This document shows positions 24,678 through 32,842 of a stretch of DNA of 64,000 nucleotides, one piece after another; within the stretch, counting starts at the first letter, position 1; each line of letters starts with the position of its first letter. The translations under genes were made by a program, and so were the position numbers. The notes beneath the pieces were generated by a model. It searched no databases, was not told the origin of the DNA, and saw only the letters and a list, made by a program, of their open reading frames with translations. Source of the stretch: Methylobrevis albus (GTDB taxonomy: Bacteria; Pseudomonadota; Alphaproteobacteria; Rhizobiales; Pleomorphomonadaceae); contig NZ_JADZLT010000049.1 of the NCBI RefSeq assembly GCF_015904235.1, positions 62,001 through 126,000 of the forward strand, read 5' to 3'.

Positions 24678-26174
24678 GTGACCGATTTCGTGGTGCTGCT
24701 GCCGTCCGACAACGTCGCCGTGGCGACCCACGCACTGCCCGCGGGCTTTGCGATCGGCGACGGCGTCGCCACCACCGCCGCCATCGACGGCGGCCACAAG
24801 ATCGCCCGCGCGGCGATCGGCGCCGGCGAGGCCGTGGTGAAATACGGCCAGGCGATCGGCCGCGCGACGCGCGACATCGCCGCCGGCGAGCACGTGCACT
24901 CCCACAATCTCGTCTTCGAGGACAGCCGCCTCGCGGTGACGGCCGGCGGCGACGCCGTGGTCGCGACCGCGGCCGACAAGGCGCGCACCTTCATGGGCTA
25001 TCGCCGCGCCGACGGCCGCGCCGGCACGCGCAACTTCATCGGCGTGATCGCCAGCGTCAACTGCTCGACCACGGTCTGCCGGGCGATCGCCGAGGCGGCG
25101 AACCGGGAGATCCTGCCCGCCTATCCCGAGATCGACGGTTTCGTACCGATCGTGCACGACCAGGGCTGCGGCATGAGCAGCAGCGGCGAGGGCATGCGCG
25201 TCCTGCACCGGACGCTCGCCGGCTACGCCCGCCACCCGAACTTCGGCGGCCTCCTGATGGTCGGCCTCGGCTGCGAGGTCAACCAGCTCACCCTCTACGG
25301 CCAGAAGGGCGATCCCTCCGCCCGGCGGCATTTCAACATCCAGGATGCCGGCGGCTCGCGCAAAGCGGTGGAGCGGGCGATGGAGACGCTGCGCGAGGTC
25401 GCGGCCGAAGCGGCGAAAGCCGTGCGCGAGCCGATCCCGGTCTCCGAGCTCGTCATCGGCCTGCAGTGCGGCGGCTCCGACGGCATGTCGGGCATCACCG
25501 CCAACCCGGCGCTCGGCGCAGCCGTCGACATCCTCGCCGCGGCGGGCGGCACCGCGATCCTCTCCGAGACCTCCGAGGTGTTCGGCGCCGAGCACCTCTT
25601 GATGGCGCGGGCCGAGCCGGAGGTCGCCGAAAAGCTCGGCGGGCTGATCGAATGGTGGAAGGCCTATGCCGCCATGCACGGCGCTTCGCTCGACAACAAT
25701 CCCTCGCCCGGCAACAAGCGCGGCGGCCTCACCACGATCCTCGAAAAGTCGCTCGGCGCCGTCGCCAAGGGCGGCCAGACCAGGCTCACCGAAGTCTATC
25801 GCTACGCCGAGCAGGTCAAGGCGAAGGGGCTCGTCTTCATGGATACGCCCGGCTACGACCCGGTGTCGGCCACCGGGCAGGTGGCGGGCGGCGCGAATCT
25901 CATCGCCTTCACCACGGGGCGCGGCTCCTGCTTCGGCTGCCGTCCGGCGCCGTCCCTGAAGCTCTCCAGCAATTCGGCGCTGTATCGCTCGATGCCCGAC
26001 GACATGGACATCGACTGCGGCGTCGTCGTCGAGGAGGGGCGGCCGATCGCCGAGATGGGGCGCGAGATCTTCGAGATCTTCATTGCCACCGCCTCCGGCC
26101 AGAAGACGAAGAGCGAGGAATTCGGCTACGGCGACAACGAGTTCGTCCCCTGGCACCTCGGCGCGACGCTCTGA
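24678..26174 (+). CDS. uxaA: Altronate dehydratase
   Basis: A 498-residue enzyme that dehydrates D-altronate to KDG. The N-terminal SAF domain (about 1-90) has the AGFAIGDG and IAAGEHVHSHN motifs. The C-terminal UxaA/GarD domain has FMGYRRADGRAGTRNFIGVI, VHDQGCGM (metal Cys), GLGCEVNQ, LQCGGSDGMSGITANPA and FTTGRGSCFGCRPAPSLKLSSN. Length matches E. coli UxaA (495). The GTG start gives the natural family N-terminus. Galactarate dehydratase is a family alternative, but the tagaturonate-directed context favours altronate. It heads the block holding the aldose dehydrogenase, sugar ABC importer and lgoD-like gene. Confidence 0.9.
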   Translation: MTDFVVLLPSDNVAVATHALPAGFAIGDGVATTAAIDGGHKIARAAIGAGEAVVKYGQAIGRATRDIAAGEHVHSHNLVFEDSRLAVTAGGDAVVATAADKARTFMGYRRADGRAGTRNFIGVIASVNCSTTVCRAIAEAANREILPAYPEIDGFVPIVHDQGCGMSSSGEGMRVLHRTLAGYARHPNFGGLLMVGLGCEVNQLTLYGQKGDPSARRHFNIQDAGGSRKAVERAMETLREVAAEAAKAVREPIPVSELVIGLQCGGSDGMSGITANPALGAAVDILAAAGGTAILSETSEVFGAEHLLMARAEPEVAEKLGGLIEWWKAYAAMHGASLDNNPSPGNKRGGLTTILEKSLGAVAKGGQTRLTEVYRYAEQVKAKGLVFMDTPGYDPVSATGQVAGGANLIAFTTGRGSCFGCRPAPSLKLSSNSALYRSMPDDMDIDCGVVVEEGRPIAEMGREIFEIFIATASGQKTKSEEFGYGDNEFVPWHLGATL

Positions 26175-26252
26175 GGCGACGCGCGACCGGGCAGAACGGA
26201 CCGCGACCGGACGTCAGATCCGGCGCGGGGGGAAACGACGGGAGGACGGGCG

Positions 26253-27239
26253 ATGCGTACGCGGCAGATCGGGCGGACGGACCTCGAGGTGACCGAGATC
26301 GGCTGCGGCGGCGCGCCGATCGGCGGGCTGTTCCGCGCGGTGTCGCGCGAGGCGGCGCTGGCGACGCTGGAGGTCGCCTGGACCGCCGGGCACCGCTATT
26401 TCGATACGGCGCCGTTCTACGGCTTCGGGCTGTCGGAACGGTTCATCGGCGATTTCCTGCGCGACAAGCCCGAGGGCTCGTGGGTGCTCTCGACCAAGGT
26501 CGGCCGGCTGCTCCGGCCGGTGCCGCGGTCCGAGGTGCCCGACCACGGCTATGTCGAGCCGCTGCCCTTCACCGTCGACTTCGACTATTCCTATGACGGC
26601 ATCATGCGCTCGGTCGAGGCGAGCTTCGCCCGGCTCGGGCTCAACCGCATCGACATCCTCTATGTGCACGACATCGGCGTCTTCACGCACGGGGCGGAGG
26701 CGACCGTCGGCCATCTGCGGCAGCTGTTCGGCGGCGGCCTCAAGGCGCTGGACGAGCTGAAGTCGGCCGGCGTGATCCGCGCCTACGGGCTCGGCGTCAA
26801 CGAGGTCGAGGTGTCGGTCGAGGTGCTGTCGCGCAGCCCGCTCGACTGCATCCTGCTCGCCGGCCGCTACACCCTCCTCGACCGCTCGGCGGTGGCAACC
26901 CTGATCCCGCTCTGCGAGACACGCGGCTGCTCGCTGGTGATCGGCGGCGTGTTCAATTCCGGCATCCTCGCCACCGGCCCGGTGGAAAACGCCTATTTCA
27001 ACTACGCCCCGGCCCCGGACGACGTGAAACGCAAGGTCGCGGGACTGGCATCGGTCGCCGCCGAACACGGCATTGCGCTTCCCGCCGCGGCGCTGCAGTT
27101 CCCGCTGCGCCATCCGGTGGTGGCGAGCGTGCTGATCGGCGCGGCCGATCCGGCGCTACTCGAGCTCAACATGGACCTCGCGCAGCGCCCCGTGCCGGAG
27201 GCGGCCTGGGCCGCCTTCGACGCCCATACGATCGGCTGA
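26253..27239 (+). CDS. Aldo/keto reductase, D-threo-aldose (L-galactose/L-fucose) 1-dehydrogenase type
   Basis: A 328-residue TIM-barrel oxidoreductase with the complete AKR tetrad: Asp51 and Tyr56 (FDTAPFYGFGLSERFIG), Lys82 (STKVGR) and His139 (YVHDIG). The GFGLSE segment and length fit the branch of L-fucose, D-threo-aldose and plant L-galactose dehydrogenases, which oxidise C1 of the sugar to a lactone with NAD(P). Downstream lie a sugar ABC importer, an L-galactonate dehydrogenase-like gene and an amidohydrolase lactonase, and upstream is uxaA. This order suggests the first step of an oxidative L-galactose or L-fucose route. Substrate is inferred. Confidence 0.82.
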   Translation: MRTRQIGRTDLEVTEIGCGGAPIGGLFRAVSREAALATLEVAWTAGHRYFDTAPFYGFGLSERFIGDFLRDKPEGSWVLSTKVGRLLRPVPRSEVPDHGYVEPLPFTVDFDYSYDGIMRSVEASFARLGLNRIDILYVHDIGVFTHGAEATVGHLRQLFGGGLKALDELKSAGVIRAYGLGVNEVEVSVEVLSRSPLDCILLAGRYTLLDRSAVATLIPLCETRGCSLVIGGVFNSGILATGPVENAYFNYAPAPDDVKRKVAGLASVAAEHGIALPAAALQFPLRHPVVASVLIGAADPALLELNMDLAQRPVPEAAWAAFDAHTIG

Positions 27240-27456
27240 CGCCGCATTGGCGGGCGCCGTAACCGCCATTTGGAACGTTCATTTCGAAGTGCAGCGCGCC
27301 GACATGGGATGTTTCGGGCGAACCGGTCGCAATCGACAGCCTCGCAGGTGGCTGATGTCGTGACTAATGCGACCGCGATGGAAGCTGTGATGTTGCGGAA
27401 GGCGCCGGACATGGCACGCCTCGCCAATGGCGCCGGCGACGCATCATGACGCGCGG

Positions 27457-27506
27457 ATATGGAACAAACATTCCATATTGACGACAGAAGAAACACATGC
27501 TTCATT
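27457..27506 (+). promoter_or_regulatory. Inverted repeat with overlapping promoter upstream of the sugar ABC operon
   Basis: ATATGGAA (27457-27464), six bases, then TTCCATAT (27471-27478) is a perfect inverted repeat with GGAA/TTCC half-sites like those of IclR-family regulators. A TTGACG -35 box starts on its last base, and TTCATT (27501-27506) lies 17 bases further as a possible -10. A bound dimer would touch the promoter. Confidence 0.55.
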
Positions 27507-27677
27507 CCTGTCGAGCGATGGCCGCTGCCCCGGGGTCCGTGCGCCGCGTCGGTCCACCGACGTGGCGAGCATCATGGGGATCCGGCCGCACGCTCGCTTG
27601 CCGAGGGGAGAAACGCTCATGCCACGGCCGCAGGCACCGCTTGCAAGGGAAGAGGCCTTGAGCTACCGTCACGGCAA

Positions 27678-27705
27678 GATGTCTTTTATCCATAAACAAG
27701 ACATC
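27678..27705. promoter_or_regulatory. Near-perfect 28-bp AT-rich palindrome, likely operator
   Basis: Arms GATGTCTT (27678-27685) and AAGACATC (27698-27705) are exact complements, and the core between them (TTATCC-ATAA) is itself almost symmetric. It lies 100 bases before the sugar-binding-protein start. Size and symmetry fit a LacI- or DeoR-type sugar regulator, but no such gene adjoins. Confidence 0.55.
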
Positions 27706-27804
27706 CACTAAACGACTGGCAAACGGTCGAGCGGGATCGGATGGCGCCGCCGAATCCCGCGCCCTCGAGGCTCAACAAAAGGCGCCGTCATGGGAAGAAC
27801 GCCA

Positions 27805-28815
27805 ATGTCCATTTCCAATCGCGAAGCGACCTTCGCCACCGTCACGCGGCGCGTCCTGCTCGGCGCCGCCGCCGCCACCGTCCTCGTCGCCGGCCTCGGC
27901 TTCACCGGCCCGGCGCTGGCCCAGCAGCCGACGATCCCGATCATCGTCAAGGACACCACCTCGTTCTACTGGCAGATCGTGCTCGCCGGCGCCCGCGCCG
28001 CAGGCCGCGACCTCGGCGTCAACGTGCCCGAGCTCGGCGCCCAGTCCGAAGCCGACATCAACGGCCAGATCTCGATCCTCGAGAACGCCGTCTCCGGCGC
28101 CCCGGCCGCGGTGGTGATCTCGCCGACCGAGTTCCAGGCGCTCGGCCGGCCGATCGACGAGGCGGCGAAGTCCGTCAAGATCATCGGCATCGACTCCGCC
28201 GCGGATTCGCAGTCGTTCACCTCGTTCCTCACCACCGACAACGTGCAGGGTGGCCGCGTCGCCGCCGACGGTCTCGCCGCGGCGATCACCGAGAAGTACG
28301 GCGCCGCCGAGGGTGAAGTCGCCCTGATCACCGCGCTGCCGGGCGTCGGCTCGCTCGACCAGCGCGCCCAGGGCTTCAAGGAGCAGCTCGCCGCGAAGTA
28401 TCCCGGCCTCAAGCTGATCTCCGACAAGGTCGCCGACGGCCAGGCCACCACCGGCCTCAACATCACGACCGACCTGCTCACCGCCAACCCGAACCTGCGC
28501 GGCATCTTCGCCTCGAACCTGATCATGGCGCAGGGCGCGGGCCAGGCGATCGCCGAGAACAAGGTCGCCGACACCGTGAAGCTGATCGGCTTCGACAGCG
28601 ACGACAAGCTGGTGAAGTTCCTCAGCGACGGCGTCATCGCCGGCCTCGTGGTGCAGGACCCGTTCCGCATGGGCTACGACGGCATCAAGACGGCGCTCGC
28701 CGCCTCGAAGGGCGAGACGGTCGAGACCTTCGTCGACACCGGCGCCAACCTCGTCACCAAGGCGAACATGGGCGACGAAAAGATCGCCGCCCTGCTCAAC
28801 CCGAAGCTCGACTGA
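27805..28815 (+). CDS. Sugar ABC transporter substrate-binding protein (RbsB-like)
   Basis: A 336-residue periplasmic protein of the type I sugar-binding family. The ATG at 27805 has GGAAG eight bases upstream; the signal peptide contains TRRVLLGAAAATVLVAGLGF and ends near ALA. The mature start PTIPIIVKDTTSFYWQIVLAGA and IDSAADSQSFTSFLTTDNVQGG are typical of ribose/galactose-type binding proteins; FASNLIMAQGAGQAIAEN and VVQDPFRMGYDGI complete the hinge. It is first in a three-gene importer operon (binding protein, ATPase, permease), with hairpins between it and the ATPase gene. The neighbouring enzymes point to L-galactose, L-fucose or a similar aldose. Confidence 0.92.
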   Translation: MSISNREATFATVTRRVLLGAAAATVLVAGLGFTGPALAQQPTIPIIVKDTTSFYWQIVLAGARAAGRDLGVNVPELGAQSEADINGQISILENAVSGAPAAVVISPTEFQALGRPIDEAAKSVKIIGIDSAADSQSFTSFLTTDNVQGGRVAADGLAAAITEKYGAAEGEVALITALPGVGSLDQRAQGFKEQLAAKYPGLKLISDKVADGQATTGLNITTDLLTANPNLRGIFASNLIMAQGAGQAIAENKVADTVKLIGFDSDDKLVKFLSDGVIAGLVVQDPFRMGYDGIKTALAASKGETVETFVDTGANLVTKANMGDEKIAALLNPKLD

Positions 28816-28830
28816 TCGGGACCCTCGGGA

Positions 28831-28853
28831 TCGCCCCGGCCGCGCCGGGGCGA
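28831..28853 (+). terminator. GC hairpin after the sugar-binding-protein gene
   Basis: A perfect 10-bp stem, TCGCCCCGGC (28831-28840) with its complement (28844-28853), closes on a CGC loop and is followed by CTTT. It lies 15 bases past the stop codon and is probably an attenuator giving excess binding protein over ATPase and permease. Confidence 0.66.
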
Positions 28854-28931
28854 CTTTCCGGAGGATCGCGGGCGAACGCTTGCGGTGCATTGCCCGCCGT
28901 TGCCCAGCCTTGCGAGGCGTCTGAACCGAAC

Positions 28932-28989
28932 GCGCCATCGTCCTCCTCCGCCGGAGGTCCGCACGGGCCGGACCGGCGGACGATGGCGC
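28932..28989 (+). other. Predicted three-way-junction RNA in the binding protein-ATPase gap
   Basis: A 12-bp outer stem (28932-28943 with 28978-28989) encloses two hairpins: CCTCC/GGAGG (28945-28949 with 28953-28957) and GGTCCG/CGGACC (28956-28961 with 28969-28974, sharing two bases with the first). The gap of 340 bases has no gene. The fold may be a control or processing element in the ATPase leader. In such GC-rich DNA some pairing is expected, so support is moderate. Confidence 0.4.
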
Positions 28990-29155
28990 CCCCGCGGCCA
29001 CTCCCGGGCGCGGTCCCGGTCCGCATCCCGCGATGCGGGCCGGGGTCGCGGCGGGGTCCGGCCGCGGCCGGGCGCGCGTATCGTTCATCGCTGCATCGCG
29101 CAGTCTGACTGCCCCCCGTGCCGCCGACGGCACGCAGCGCCGGCGAGGATCCGCC

Positions 29156-30685
29156 ATGATCGGAATTGTCAGCAGAGCCGACACCCACGTCGCCGAAACG
29201 CGGGCGGCCGGGCCGATCCTCGAGCTCGTCGGGCTCGAGAAGCGCTACGTCGGCACCCACGCCCTGAAACCCGCGACGCTCGCCTTCGAGGCGGGCGAGA
29301 TCCACGCCATCGTCGGCGAGAACGGCGCGGGCAAGTCGACCCTGATCAAGCTGCTCACCGGCGTCATCCCGCGCACCAGCGGCGAGATCGTCTGGCAGGG
29401 CAAGCCGACCGACCTCTCGACGCCGCACGAGGCGATCGCGCTCGGCATCAACGCCGTGCACCAGGAGGTCGTGCTGTGCCGCCACCTGACGGTGGCCGCC
29501 AACATGTTCCTCGGCGAGGAAAAGCGCCGCTTCGGCCTGCTGCAGCACCGCGCCATGGTGCGCGAGGCGCAGGTGATCCTCGACGACCTCGGCTTCGAGA
29601 TCCCGGCGCACGTGCCGCTCGGCAGCCTCACCATCGGCCAGCAGCAGCTCGTCGCCACCGCGCGCGCCGCGACGCGCGGCACCCGCTTCCTGATCTTCGA
29701 CGAGCCGACCGCCTACCTCACCCGGCGCGAGGCGGCGCAGCTGTTCGCGCTGATCCGCCGCCTCGAGGCGGAGGGCGTCACCATCGTCTACATCAGCCAC
29801 CGCATGGAGGAGGTGTTCGAGCTCGCCGCGCGCGTCTCGATCCTGCGCGACGGCACCCTCGTCGGCACGCGGCGGATTTCCGAGACCAACGAGGCCGAGC
29901 TGATCGGGCTGATGATCAACCGCTCGCTCGAACAGATCTACCACAAGGACAGCTTCACCCCCGGCGCGACGATCCTCGAGGCGCGCCACCTGTCGGGCAA
30001 GGGCTTCGAGGACGTCTCGATGACGGTGCGGGCCGGCGAGATCGTCGGTCTCTACGGCCTGATCGGCGCCGGCCGCTCCGAATTCGTCACCACGCTGTTC
30101 GGCCGCGAGGCGCCGAGCGAGGGCCAGATCCTCTGGGAGGGCCAGCCCGTCAACATCCGCAGCCCGCGCGACGCCATCGACCTCGGCATCGCGCTGGCGC
30201 CCGAGAGCCGGCGCGACCAGGGGCTGTGCCTCAACCTGCCGGTCGGGCTGAACCTCAACCTCGCCATCTACGACCGGCTGGCGCGCACCGGGCTCGTCTC
30301 GCGCAGCGAGGAGGCGAGCGCCGCCGAGCGCCAGATCGCCGATCTCCGGATCAAGACCGCCGGCCGGCACGCGCTCGCCTCCAGCCTGTCGGGCGGCAAC
30401 CAGCAGAAGATCGTCATCGGCAAGTGGCTGAGCCACGGCGCCCGGCTGTTCATCTTCGACGAGCCGACGGTGGGCGTCGACGTCGGCACCAAGGCGGAGA
30501 TCTACCGGCTGTTCTCGGCGCTGCTCAGCAACGGCGCCGGCATCATCCTGATCTCGTCCTACCTGCCGGAGGTCTACGAACTCGCCGACCGGCTGCACGT
30601 CTTCCGCCGCGGCAAGCTGGTGGCGAGCCACGACTATCGCAGCGCCAGCCACGAGGAAATCCTCGGCGAGGCGATCGGAATCTAG
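29156..30685 (+). CDS. Sugar ABC transporter ATP-binding protein (two-domain, RbsA/MglA-like)
   Basis: A 509-residue protein with two nucleotide-binding domains, the usual form for ribose-type importers. Domain 1 (about 20-255) has Walker A GENGAGKST and Walker B FLIFDEPT; its signature is LTIGQQQ, a variant of LSGGQ. Domain 2 (about 265-505) has the degenerate Walker A GLIGAGRSE typical of this family, LSGGNQQK and LFIFDEPTVGVDVG. It energises uptake with the permease encoded 85 bases downstream. The ATG at 29156 is preceded by GAGGA; the upstream open frame is unlikely to be translated. Confidence 0.95.
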   Translation: MIGIVSRADTHVAETRAAGPILELVGLEKRYVGTHALKPATLAFEAGEIHAIVGENGAGKSTLIKLLTGVIPRTSGEIVWQGKPTDLSTPHEAIALGINAVHQEVVLCRHLTVAANMFLGEEKRRFGLLQHRAMVREAQVILDDLGFEIPAHVPLGSLTIGQQQLVATARAATRGTRFLIFDEPTAYLTRREAAQLFALIRRLEAEGVTIVYISHRMEEVFELAARVSILRDGTLVGTRRISETNEAELIGLMINRSLEQIYHKDSFTPGATILEARHLSGKGFEDVSMTVRAGEIVGLYGLIGAGRSEFVTTLFGREAPSEGQILWEGQPVNIRSPRDAIDLGIALAPESRRDQGLCLNLPVGLNLNLAIYDRLARTGLVSRSEEASAAERQIADLRIKTAGRHALASSLSGGNQQKIVIGKWLSHGARLFIFDEPTVGVDVGTKAEIYRLFSALLSNGAGIILISSYLPEVYELADRLHVFRRGKLVASHDYRSASHEEILGEAIGI

Positions 30686-30770
30686 CGGCGGCGCGCGCCG
30701 CCGGTCTTACGGCGACGGCCGCCAGCGGCCGCATCCGGTGCCGTTCAGCGGTGCCGACGGGGGAAACGAG

Positions 30771-31742
30771 ATGAGCGAAAGCGAAGAAATCAAGAAGGCC
30801 GCCCTGTCGCGAGGCCGGTTCAACATGCTGTTCGGGCTCACCCTGCTCGGCCTGCTGCTGCTGCTCTGGGTCGCGCTCGGCTTTGCCACCACCAGCTTCT
30901 GGAGCGCGAACAACATCTCGAACCTGCTGCGCCAGGGCGCGATGATCGCGATCCTCGCCATCGGCCAGACCTTCGTGATCATCACCGGGGGCATCGACCT
31001 CTCGGTCGGCGCGATCACCGGCTTCACCAGCGTCATCGTCGCCCTGCTGCTGCAGAGCGGCCTGCCGATCTGGGCGGCGGTGATCCTGACGCTGATGCTC
31101 GGGGCGGGCATCGGCATCTTCCACGCCTTCGGCATCGTGCAGCTCGGCCTGCCGCCGTTCATCATCACGCTGGCGACGCTGACCTCGCTGCGCGGCATCG
31201 GCCTCTTGATCACCAACGGCGCCACGATCTCGATCACCAACGACACCTTCACCGAGTTCTCGCGCAACGATTTCCTCGGGATCCCGAACCTGTTCTGGAT
31301 GGTGATCGTGGTCGGATTGCCGGCCTGGGTGCTGCTGCATCACAGCCGCTTCGGCCGCTATCTCTACGCGGTCGGCTCGAACGCCGAGGCGGCGCGCCTG
31401 TCGGGCATCAATGTGAAGGGCATCATCTACCTCGCCTACACGATCTCGGCGGTCTGCGCGTCCTTCGTCGGCCTCTTGCTCGCCGCGCGTATCGGCATCG
31501 GCAACGCGACGCAGGCCGAAGGGTGGGAACTGCAGGCGATCGCCTCGTCGGTGATCGGCGGCACCAGCCTGTTCGGCGCGGTCGGCTCGGTGCACGGGCC
31601 GCTGCTCGGCGCGTTCATTCTCGCGACGATCAACAACGGCGCGAACCTTATGAACGTCAATTCGTTCTGGCAGAGGATCATCACCGGCGTGCTGATCATC
31701 GTGATCGTCTATTTCGACCAGCTCCGCCGCCGCGGCCGCTGA
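30771..31742 (+). CDS. Sugar ABC transporter permease (RbsC-like)
   Basis: A 323-residue membrane protein with eight to ten helices. The start follows a GGGGGAAACGAG site. Family hallmarks are GQTFVIITGGIDLSVGAITG in the first third, LGLPPFIITLATLTSLRGIG in the middle and the EAA-like loop region YLYAVGSNAEAARLSGINV, then GTSLFGAVGSVHGPLLGAFI. It forms a homodimeric channel with the RbsA-like ATPase. The substrate is presumably the aldose used by the nearby dehydrogenase. Confidence 0.95.
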   Translation: MSESEEIKKAALSRGRFNMLFGLTLLGLLLLLWVALGFATTSFWSANNISNLLRQGAMIAILAIGQTFVIITGGIDLSVGAITGFTSVIVALLLQSGLPIWAAVILTLMLGAGIGIFHAFGIVQLGLPPFIITLATLTSLRGIGLLITNGATISITNDTFTEFSRNDFLGIPNLFWMVIVVGLPAWVLLHHSRFGRYLYAVGSNAEAARLSGINVKGIIYLAYTISAVCASFVGLLLAARIGIGNATQAEGWELQAIASSVIGGTSLFGAVGSVHGPLLGAFILATINNGANLMNVNSFWQRIITGVLIIVIVYFDQLRRRGR

Positions 31743-31810
31743 GGCCAGACCGCCCGCGGCCGGCCGGACCACGCCGGCCGCCGCCCGCCAGAAGAAGTGA
31801 GCCAACTCCC

Positions 31811-32842
31811 ATGAAGGTGCTCGTCTGCGACGCCCCCGGCGCGCTGCGCCTCGCCGAGGCGCCCGACCCCGCGCCGCCAGCGGCCGGCCACGCCGTGGTC
31901 CGCGTCGAGCGGGCCGGGATCTGCGGCACCGACTACCACATCTACGAGGGCAAGCATCCGTTCCTGCAATACCCCCGCGTGATGGGCCACGAGCTCTCCG
32001 GCACCGTCGCGGTGGCCGGCGAGGGGGTGGACCTCGCGGTCGGCACGCGGGTGGTGGTCAATCCCTACATCGCCTGCGGCCGCTGCATCGCCTGCCGCTC
32101 GGGCAAGCCCAACTGCTGCGTCGCGATCTCGGTGCTCGGCGTCCACGGCGACGGCGGCTTTGCCGAGCTGATCACCGTGCCCGCCGGCAACCTCTACGAC
32201 GCCGGGCCGCTGCCCGCGCGCGACGCGGCAATGGTCGAGTTCCTCGCCATCGGCGCCCACGCCGTGCGCCGGGCGAACGCCGCCGAGCTCGGCCGCGGCA
32301 GCCGGGCGCTGGTCGTCGGCGCCGGCCCGATCGGCCTCGGCACGGCGATCTTCGCCCGCATCGCCGGCTACCGGGTAGCGCTGCTCGATGCCGACGCGGA
32401 ACGCCTCGCCTTCGCCCGCGAAAACCTCGGCTTCGACGGCACCCTGCTCGCCGGGCCGGAGGTCGGCGACGCGGTCGCGGAGCTCACCGGCGGCGAGGGC
32501 TTTCCGCTCGTCTTCGACGCGACCGGCAACACGGGCTCGATCGAGGCGGCGTTCGCCCACGTGGCGCACGGTGGCGCGCTGGTGCTCGTCAGCGTGGTGC
32601 GCGACCGGATTTCCTTCGCCGACCCCGAGTTTCACAAGCGCGAGATGATGCTGATCGGCAGCCGCAACGCCACCCGCGCCGACTTCGACCATGTAATGGA
32701 TGCGATCGCCGGCGGCCTGGTGCCGCTCGATGCGCTCGCCACCCACGCGACCACGCTGGAGGGCGCCGCGGCCGACCTGCCGCGCTGGGCGCACGAGAAG
32801 AGCGGGCTGATCAAGGCGATCATCACAGTGGCGGACGCCTGA
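31811..32842 (+). CDS. lgoD: Zinc-dependent dehydrogenase, L-galactonate 5-dehydrogenase-like
   Basis: A 343-residue medium-chain alcohol dehydrogenase. The catalytic zinc set is Cys38, His60 and Glu61 (GICGTDYH, GHELSG). The structural zinc Cys are 89, 92, 95 and 103 (CGRCIACRSGKPNCC). NAD binding is at VVGAGPIGLG. The stretches ISVLGVHGDGGFAELITVPA and FADPEFHKREMMLIGSRNAT closely follow E. coli LgoD (YjjN), which oxidises L-galactonate to D-tagaturonate. Tagaturonate then joins the altronate route, and uxaA lies in the same block. Other related enzymes act on L-gulonate, L-fuconate or threonine, so the substrate needs testing. Overlaps the lactonase start by one base. Confidence 0.8.
   Translation: MKVLVCDAPGALRLAEAPDPAPPAAGHAVVRVERAGICGTDYHIYEGKHPFLQYPRVMGHELSGTVAVAGEGVDLAVGTRVVVNPYIACGRCIACRSGKPNCCVAISVLGVHGDGGFAELITVPAGNLYDAGPLPARDAAMVEFLAIGAHAVRRANAAELGRGSRALVVGAGPIGLGTAIFARIAGYRVALLDADAERLAFARENLGFDGTLLAGPEVGDAVAELTGGEGFPLVFDATGNTGSIEAAFAHVAHGGALVLVSVVRDRISFADPEFHKREMMLIGSRNATRADFDHVMDAIAGGLVPLDALATHATTLEGAAADLPRWAHEKSGLIKAIITVADA

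Larger units (their letters stand above)
27240..27804. other. Non-coding regulatory gap before the sugar ABC importer
   Basis: A 565-base gap without a convincing gene. It is less GC-rich than its surroundings and holds two palindromes (27457-27478 and 27678-27705), a TTGACG box at 27478 and a small GAACGTTC palindrome at 27273-27280. Short open frames here lack ribosome-binding sites and familiar protein features. The rest may be decayed sequence. Confidence 0.6.

Noticed and set aside
24678..26174. Galactarate dehydratase
   Set aside because: Family alternative; length, N-terminal SAF domain and the tagaturonate-directed neighbours favour altronate dehydratase, though not decisively.
27427..27711. 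Small open frame of 94 codons before the sugar importer
   Set aside because: No ribosome-binding site, no recognisable protein features, and it runs across both palindromes; more likely leader DNA.
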